Source: CAZSRX01 sp964609675 [NCBI: uncultured Bacteroidota bacterium] (GTDB taxonomy: Bacteria; CLD3; SB21). From it: a stretch of DNA of 10,947 nt. Location: contig CAZSRX010000054.1 in assembly GCA_964609675.1 (NCBI GenBank), positions 1 to 10,947 of the forward strand, given 5' to 3'. Below the pieces are notes generated by a model, which was given only the letters and a program-made list of their open reading frames with translations, was not told the DNA's origin and did not search any database. Shown here piece after piece: positions 6,128-10,947 of this stretch (within the stretch, counting starts at the first letter, position 1; each line of letters starts with the position of its first letter). Position numbers and translations under genes: made by a program.

Positions 6128-6502
6128 ATGAAGTATACAGCTTGCAGCAGAGCGATAAAGCGTACGTCTGTCTCCTCGAACAACGATTCTAATCCTATGG
6201 ATCTCGCCCAGCGGACATTCCATGCGGAGCAGCCAAACCAATTTTGGGTGGCAGATTTCACATATGGTGCGACCTGGCGCGGGTTTTTCTTTATGGCGTT
6301 CATTATCGACGACTGCTCCCGCATAATCGTAGGCTGGAGAGTTATGAAGACAATGACCACTGCTATGACACTGGATGCGGTCGAATATGCTACTCTTGAT
6401 TGGGTTTCACGGTTTTATAACAAACGACTGGATGAGTTTAGCTCATATTGCTGGACTCATATAAAACAGGCTCTCCGACAATCCCAGAGAGATTTAGAAT
6501 GA
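6128..6502 (+). pseudogene. IS3-family orfB remnant, internally deleted
   Basis: Transposase fragment. LAQRTFHAEQPNQFWVADFT, with the first catalytic Asp at residue 43, and IVGWRVMKTMTTAMTLDA are typical IS3-group OrfB core sequence. At about 6380 the frame jumps straight to VEYATLDWVSRFYNKRLDE, which normally lies near the protein's C-terminus. About 90 residues with the second Asp and the Glu are missing. After RLDE (about 6437) the sequence is no longer transposase-like, and residues 1-20 also match poorly. No IS ends or target duplication were recognised. It differs in sequence type from the IS407-like element at 3806. Inactive. Confidence 0.82.
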
Positions 6503-6544
6503 TAGCATACTGCATGTTTAGAAGGTTAGGAATACAAGTAAAAT

Positions 6545-9500
6545 TTATCCCTGTACCAGTTCCCATAGCTTTTCGTAACTGCTTACCATGTCATACTTCA
6601 CATTCTCGCCGCTGATTGCGCGGAAATGTTCACGAGCGCAATGGGTCTTCGCTTTCTCGATTTCGCGTAACTCCAGCGATGACATATCGCCCTTCGTTTC
6701 CGCAACAAAATAGATGTGTTTCACCTTGCCCTCATAAAACGCAACCGCCCAGTCGGGGTTGTACTTACCGACGGGAGTACTGATATAAAAGCCCTTCGGC
6801 AGCTTGACATAAACTTCGACTTCCTTACTGTGTGCCTCCAGCTCTGTAGCAAAGTCGCGCTCGTTTGTCGAGTCATAAATGACATAGTCGTATAAATGCC
6901 GTTTCGCTTCTATAGCATTTACACCCAAGGCTCCTTTTTTAAGATCAGGTTCCGTGAAGATATTCGTACTGAACACTGAAGACAGTTTGTCATAGGTGAT
7001 ATGCTCTATAATCGCTGTAGCTTTCTGCTCGTTGATAATGTTTGCTGCACGTATGATAAATTCCTCAGGGTTGTCACCAAACTGCTCAAAGACAGCTTTT
7101 TCAATGCCCGCTAGTATATTAGCAATAGCTTTTCGAGTCAGCCCAGTTTCGGCAACGATGTTGCCCACGAGGTCATAGTGAACTGAGCTACTCGCTTTCA
7201 TTTCCGTGTATGAAGATGCTCCTTCTCGTACCATATCGGAGCGGACAAATGCCCCACCCACTTGCAATTGAGCTTTAGACTCGATCGTCTTTGTCTGTTC
7301 GCCTTTCTCAACCTTGAAGTAAATCTTGGAAACACGCAGTCTGAAATTGAGCTCTGTAATCGCCTTCCTGATCAGCTCGTCCTCGTCGAAACCGACGGTG
7401 TAGTAGCTTCTGCTGTTAATACGGGACCAGAGTTCCTGGAAAGCACGGCTGTTCATCTTATCCTTGTCTAGCGTGACCTCGATCGTGTTTTTACGGGCAT
7501 TCTCTGGCTTATTGGCGTTCGGGTCGTAGACGGAATCCAGCACGGCGATAATATCGGCGGTTCTGCCTTCCGCTTCCTCAGGTAATTTCAGAGTGCTGTT
7601 CTTCTTTTCCTCATAATATTTCTCGGTAAGTTCACCGCGTTTTACATAGCCGTTTGCAATGAGGCTCTCATAGATGGCAAGTGCGGTATCCTCGCCGAAC
7701 TTCTCGTTAAACAACATCGCTTCAACTTTTCGAGGTCTGTCAGCGACTGCCTCGGCTATCTCGCTTTGCAAGCCTTTGGCGAAACTGTCATAGCTTTCAT
7801 TGGCGATAACGGTTAACACATTGACATTGTGTATCTCGTCGTGAGAGAGGACATGCTCGTCCATACGTTCGCCGTTCTGATTAACGGCAAGGCGCAGACC
7901 GCGACCGACTTCCTGACGCTTGCGCACATCGCTGCCGCTTTGCTTCAGGGTGCATATTTGAAACACATTCGGATTATCCCAACCCTCGCGCAGGGCGGAG
8001 TGGCTGAATATGAACCGTACAGGCTCGCGGCGGTCAAGCAGACGCTCCTTGTCTTTCATAATAAGATCGTAAGCATCGGCATCATCGGATGTGCGCTCCT
8101 TCCTGTCGTCAAGCTTGCTGTCAACCATACGGCCGCTTTTCTTGTCTATGGAAAAGTATCCGTCGTGTGTACTGTCGGCGGATATGCTGTTGAGGTATTT
8201 CAAATACTCCTCCGAATCCTCAAACTGAAGCTGCATATTGCCGATGATGGACTTGTACTCTTCCTCAAAAATTTGTGCATACACGCCCCCCATGGCATTG
8301 CCGTGCGCGTCATACTGTTTGTACTTTGCCACCTCGTCGATAAAGAACAAGGACAGGACCTTTATGCCTTTAGCGAAAAGCTGACGTTCCCGCTCGATGT
8401 GGGAGAGAATAGTTTCCCTTATTTGAATGCGGCGCAGCTGTTCCTCGCTGACTGAGCCGATAACGTCGCCCGCGAAAAGCTTCTTGCCGTTCGTGAATTC
8501 TACAGACGAATCACGACCGTCAATCCGGAGAACCGTATAGCCATTCTTATACTCAGCAAGTTCGCCGGAGTTGTCGTATAAACTGTAACCCTCGCTAACT
8601 ACGCGGGAGGCTTTGCGGATTCCCGTGCTGCCCTTTATGTCAAACTCAATAGTCGCCGTAGGGTTGCCCTTGGAGAGGTTGATGCTCTGTATGTAGACAT
8701 ACCCTTCCGTGGCGGTGCTCCCCGAAACCGATATACCTTTGACGGCAATCTTCTTAACAAGCTTTTTGTTGTAGGCTTCAAGCGCGTCAAGGCGGTAAAT
8801 CATGTTATATACGCTGTCCGCACGGTGGGTTGCCGAGTAGCGGAGCGTAAACAACGGATTGAACTCCTTCAGCCGCTCTTTGGTAGCCGCGCCCTCCACC
8901 GATTGCGGCTCATCGATAATGAGTATCGGATTTGTCTTCGCTAAGATATCGATGGGGCGGCGCGAACGGAACTCATCCAGCTCCATATAAATGCGTCTTG
9001 CGTCCTTGCCTCTGGCATTGAACGCCTGGCTGTTGATGATCATCGCATTTATCGCGCTGTCGGAGGCAAAACGGTCAATCTCGGTAAGCTGTGCGGAATT
9101 ATAGATGAAGTAACGGATTTTCTTTCCATACTCCTCGGCAAAATGCTCCTCCGTCATTTGAAAAGACTTATACACGCCCTCGCGGATGGCGACGCTCGGC
9201 ACGACAATGATGAATTTGCTCCACCCATAACGCTTGTTGAGTTCATACACTGTCTTGATGTAGGTGTAGGTCTTCCCGACGCCGGTTTCCATTTCAATGG
9301 TGAGGTTATACCGCCCTTCCAGTTTTTCGGAGGGCTTTATTTGCCCCGCACGCTGAATGGCTCTTATGTGCTCCAGAATCTTGTCGTCGCCGATAGCCAC
9401 AGGCGCGTTATTAAAGCCAGTCCAGCGGGTGGCGTTGTCGAGTTCCATCTGACCCAAGCCGGGATCGATCATATAAGTCGGCGCGTGGAAGGGCTGGCCT

Positions 9501-9568
9501 GCAAACACATCGCATACGGCATTGGCCGCATCAGACTGGAACTTTTGGTGCCGGAATTTCAGCTTCAT
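6545..9568 (-). CDS. res: Type III restriction enzyme, Res subunit
   Basis: A 1007-residue ATP-dependent translocase and endonuclease that works with Mod to cut DNA with unmethylated, inversely oriented sites. The N-terminal SF2 domain shows Walker A at 93-100 (METGVGKT), the DEPQ box at 219-222 and SAT at 245-247. The second RecA domain has HSALREGWDNPNVF at 523-536 and the arginine-finger motif QEVGRGLR at 552-559. The C-terminal nuclease has Pro-Asp at 938-939 (NPDW) and Glu957-Thr-Lys959 (AETKGD), the PD...ExK site. The length is normal for the family. ATG 9568 has AAAGGGG upstream and lies 12 bases after the mod stop. No strong terminator follows the stop at 6545. Large plus-strand ORFs opposite it are shadows. 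It appears intact. Confidence 0.96.
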   Translation of the reverse strand: MKLKFRHQKFQSDAANAVCDVFAGQPFHAPTYMIDPGLGQMELDNATRWTGFNNAPVAIGDDKILEHIRAIQRAGQIKPSEKLEGRYNLTIEMETGVGKTYTYIKTVYELNKRYGWSKFIIVVPSVAIREGVYKSFQMTEEHFAEEYGKKIRYFIYNSAQLTEIDRFASDSAINAMIINSQAFNARGKDARRIYMELDEFRSRRPIDILAKTNPILIIDEPQSVEGAATKERLKEFNPLFTLRYSATHRADSVYNMIYRLDALEAYNKKLVKKIAVKGISVSGSTATEGYVYIQSINLSKGNPTATIEFDIKGSTGIRKASRVVSEGYSLYDNSGELAEYKNGYTVLRIDGRDSSVEFTNGKKLFAGDVIGSVSEEQLRRIQIRETILSHIERERQLFAKGIKVLSLFFIDEVAKYKQYDAHGNAMGGVYAQIFEEEYKSIIGNMQLQFEDSEEYLKYLNSISADSTHDGYFSIDKKSGRMVDSKLDDRKERTSDDADAYDLIMKDKERLLDRREPVRFIFSHSALREGWDNPNVFQICTLKQSGSDVRKRQEVGRGLRLAVNQNGERMDEHVLSHDEIHNVNVLTVIANESYDSFAKGLQSEIAEAVADRPRKVEAMLFNEKFGEDTALAIYESLIANGYVKRGELTEKYYEEKKNSTLKLPEEAEGRTADIIAVLDSVYDPNANKPENARKNTIEVTLDKDKMNSRAFQELWSRINSRSYYTVGFDEDELIRKAITELNFRLRVSKIYFKVEKGEQTKTIESKAQLQVGGAFVRSDMVREGASSYTEMKASSSVHYDLVGNIVAETGLTRKAIANILAGIEKAVFEQFGDNPEEFIIRAANIINEQKATAIIEHITYDKLSSVFSTNIFTEPDLKKGALGVNAIEAKRHLYDYVIYDSTNERDFATELEAHSKEVEVYVKLPKGFYISTPVGKYNPDWAVAFYEGKVKHIYFVAETKGDMSSLELREIEKAKTHCAREHFRAISGENVKYDMVSSYEKLWELVQG

Positions 9569-9580
9569 CGTCGCACCCCT

Positions 9581-10945
9581 TTATATAACTTTGACCGTGG
9601 TATTCGGCGAAAGAAGTTTGAAAATTTCAAACACGTTTATTTTCTCCGGGGAACTGGTAAAGCTGCTGTCCCGGAACACGGCGCGGAGGGGCTGGCGGCT
9701 TGCAATTTCGCGGATTGCCTTTTCGCTTATATGCTCTTCAAAGCAGGCGATCAGGTCACCGCCGTTGTAGGTATGGACGGTGAAACCGTCAATCTTCTCG
9801 TGGGTGTGGGGCATGGACAGCGGCAGACCCCAGTCGAGCAGACAACCGAACAGCAGGTCCATATCGTTTCGGTCGGGCTTGATGTTGCTCTCCATCATGG
9901 AAAGCATTTCCTGCGTGTAGTCGCCCGCCGCATAGTAGACGTCGTTCATGTTCGAGTCGTCGAGTTTAAGGACGCGAAAGCCGATGTCCAGATTTTCAAT
10001 GCCGGGCTTGTCCTTGTTTTCCGCTTTGATTTTATCCCCGGCGCGGCGGATGCGCTCCTTACCGATTTCGCAGATGTTTTTATAGCCGGCCTTGGCGGCT
10101 TCCGTGCCTTCAGCGCACACCTCAGGCAACTGCACCATGATAAATTTTCGCTTGCCGCCGTCCTCGGCGTTGAGTTGCATTACTGCGTGAGCTGTGGTGG
10201 CAGAGCCGGAGAAGAAGTCGAGGACGATATCACCACTTTCGACAAACCCTAAAGTGATAAGTTTCCTTAATAACGTAGTTGGTTTCGGTGTATCAAAAGG
10301 AGCATTTTTAAACAAAGATTGCAGTTCTTTTGTTGCAGCTGTTGCTGTCCCGACCTTATCACCAGAAAACCAACTATTATCAATTGAGCCAAAGTCCTTC
10401 TTTTCTTCATAGAAGGATTTCATTTGCGGACGACCTGTGCCGTTTTTGCCAAAAATAATCCGCCCATCAGCTAAGGCACTGGAGAATTTCTCTGGAGAAA
10501 TTCTCCAGTGCCTCCCGCTTGGCGGGAGGTGCTGCTCTCCCGTGTTGGGGTTAGTTATTGGGTATGTAAGGTTTGGCCGGACATTTGGTGCATCAAAAGG
10601 ATCAGCCTTCCAAAGACCGCGCGGATCATTGTCTGGATTATCAAATTTATCTTTATCTAGTGGTAATGGTCTGAAAACAAATGAATCCTTGTTATACCAA
10701 GTGTTAGCATTGCTTTCTTTTAAGCGCCTGTTTTCAAATCGGCGTTTTTTTGCGTATACAATTAAGTATTCGTGATTGATACTTAAATCAGTGTCATTCT
10801 GCATTGATAAGCGCGACTGCCAAGGAATACAAGCGGCAAAATTGGATTCGCCAAAAACCTCATCACATAATTTCTTTAACTGTCCTTGTTCACCATCATC
10901 AATACTAATAAATATAACTCCATCATCGCGCAATAGATTCCTCGC
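9581..10945 (-). CDS. mod: Type III DNA methyltransferase, Mod subunit, 5' end outside window
   Basis: Adenine methyltransferase and specificity subunit of the type III system. The frame is open to the right edge: (A)RNLLRDDGVIFISIDD with the TTG at 10933 internal, so the start and the DPPY catalytic motif lie beyond the window. Counted from that TTG, residues about 60-200 are the target-recognition region, with the conserved PPSGRHWR...GRIIFGKNG stretch at 137-165. FDTPKP at 213-218 and DFFSGSATTAHA at 239-250 are the C-terminal motifs X and I that bind AdoMet, as expected for a beta-class enzyme. The stop is 12 bases before res. The part from about 10245 to the edge is more AT-rich than the rest, suggesting a mosaic gene. 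Two adjacent palindromes lie at 10474-10529. Confidence 0.95.
   Translation of the reverse strand, partial: ARNLLRDDGVIFISIDDGEQGQLKKLCDEVFGESNFAACIPWQSRLSMQNDTDLSINHEYLIVYAKKRRFENRRLKESNANTWYNKDSFVFRPLPLDKDKFDNPDNDPRGLWKADPFDAPNVRPNLTYPITNPNTGEQHLPPSGRHWRISPEKFSSALADGRIIFGKNGTGRPQMKSFYEEKKDFGSIDNSWFSGDKVGTATAATKELQSLFKNAPFDTPKPTTLLRKLITLGFVESGDIVLDFFSGSATTAHAVMQLNAEDGGKRKFIMVQLPEVCAEGTEAAKAGYKNICEIGKERIRRAGDKIKAENKDKPGIENLDIGFRVLKLDDSNMNDVYYAAGDYTQEMLSMMESNIKPDRNDMDLLFGCLLDWGLPLSMPHTHEKIDGFTVHTYNGGDLIACFEEHISEKAIREIASRQPLRAVFRDSSFTSSPEKINVFEIFKLLSPNTTVKVI
10474..10513. repeat. 19-bp-arm perfect palindrome inside mod
   Basis: Bases 10474-10492 are exactly complementary to 10495-10513, with only TG between (core GAATTTCTC-TG-GAGAAATTC). 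The repeat encodes mod residues 141-154 (RHWRISPEKFSSAL), part of a conserved stretch, so it is not an insertion that breaks the gene. Such a long perfect inverted repeat in coding sequence is not expected by chance. It could pause transcription, fold mRNA or promote recombination. Confidence 0.85.
10511..10529. repeat. Second hairpin abutting the large palindrome in mod
   Basis: CCTCCCGC-TTG-GCGGGAGG gives 8 GC-rich base pairs and shares its first 3 bases with the end of the 19-bp-arm palindrome. It encodes HLPPSGR of mod. Either this or the larger hairpin can form fully, so the two compete for the shared bases. Confidence 0.75.
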
Positions 10946-10947
10946 CA

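Noticed and set aside
6091-6360. 89-codon minus-strand frame over the IS3 orfB remnant
   Set aside because: The plus strand here encodes recognisable transposase core (WVADFTY, IVGWRV), so the minus frame is a shadow.
7829-8455. 208-codon open frame on + inside res
   Set aside because: Antisense shadow of the GC-rich helicase coding sequence; no domain recognised.
9143-10252. 369-codon open frame on + opposite res and mod
   Set aside because: It lies antisense to two clear type III R-M genes with complete motifs, has low-complexity shadow-like composition (Val, His, Gly rich), and has no family pattern.
10287-10601. 15-base direct repeat GGTGYATCAAAAGGA exactly 300 bases apart in mod
   Set aside because: Both copies encode similar short motifs (PFDTP and PFDAP) in different conserved parts of Mod, and the surrounding sequence is not duplicated, so a coding coincidence is more likely.

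Overview
The window is a patchwork of mobile DNA. The organism cannot be named from sequence alone. Ribosome binding sites are strong GGAGG types, genes overlap tightly (ATGA and TAATG junctions), and base composition changes sharply between blocks. This fits an anaerobic, moderate-GC bacterium such as a clostridial Firmicute or a spirochaete. The phylum is a guess.

Block A (1-3792, all on +) is the integration and replication module of an integrative element. It holds a tyrosine recombinase cut by the left window edge, a small HTH-like protein overlapping it by ATGA, an excisionase-type HTH protein, two small unknown proteins, a RepA/AAA_25-type ATPase with a C-terminal winged helix, and a small Cys-containing basic protein. 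Two copies of a palindrome in opposite orientation lie in the last codons of the ATPase gene and look like iterons. After a well-placed ribosome binding site a further reading frame starts at 3745 but stops after 15 codons, and an insertion sequence follows at once.

Block B (3802-4679) is a decayed IS3-family element, best matched to the IS407 group. It has recognisable imperfect ends, a 4-bp target duplication (AGCA), a nonsense codon early in orfA, and an orfB that lacks both its N-terminus and its middle, including the first catalytic Asp.

Block C (4747-5738) is AT-rich. It carries a two-gene minus-strand operon of unknown function and an upstream region with a perfect 9-bp-arm palindrome. 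Block D (5739-6502) holds two broken genes: the C-terminal end of a phage terminase large subunit with an in-frame stop, and an internally deleted IS3-type orfB.

Block E (6545-10947, minus strand) is a type III restriction-modification operon in the order mod then res. The res gene is complete, with DExx helicase motifs and a C-terminal PD...ExK nuclease. The mod gene runs off the right edge. Within mod, the target-recognition half is visibly more AT-rich than the AdoMet-binding half and than res. It contains a 19-bp-arm perfect palindrome directly beside a second 8-bp-arm hairpin.

Overall this looks like an accessory or defence-type region: an integrative element, IS and prophage debris, an unknown two-gene cargo and a type III R-M system. 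No clearly new system can be proven. The best leads are the unknown operon at 4747-5363, the iteron-like palindromes at the end of the rep gene, and the palindromes in a mosaic mod gene.
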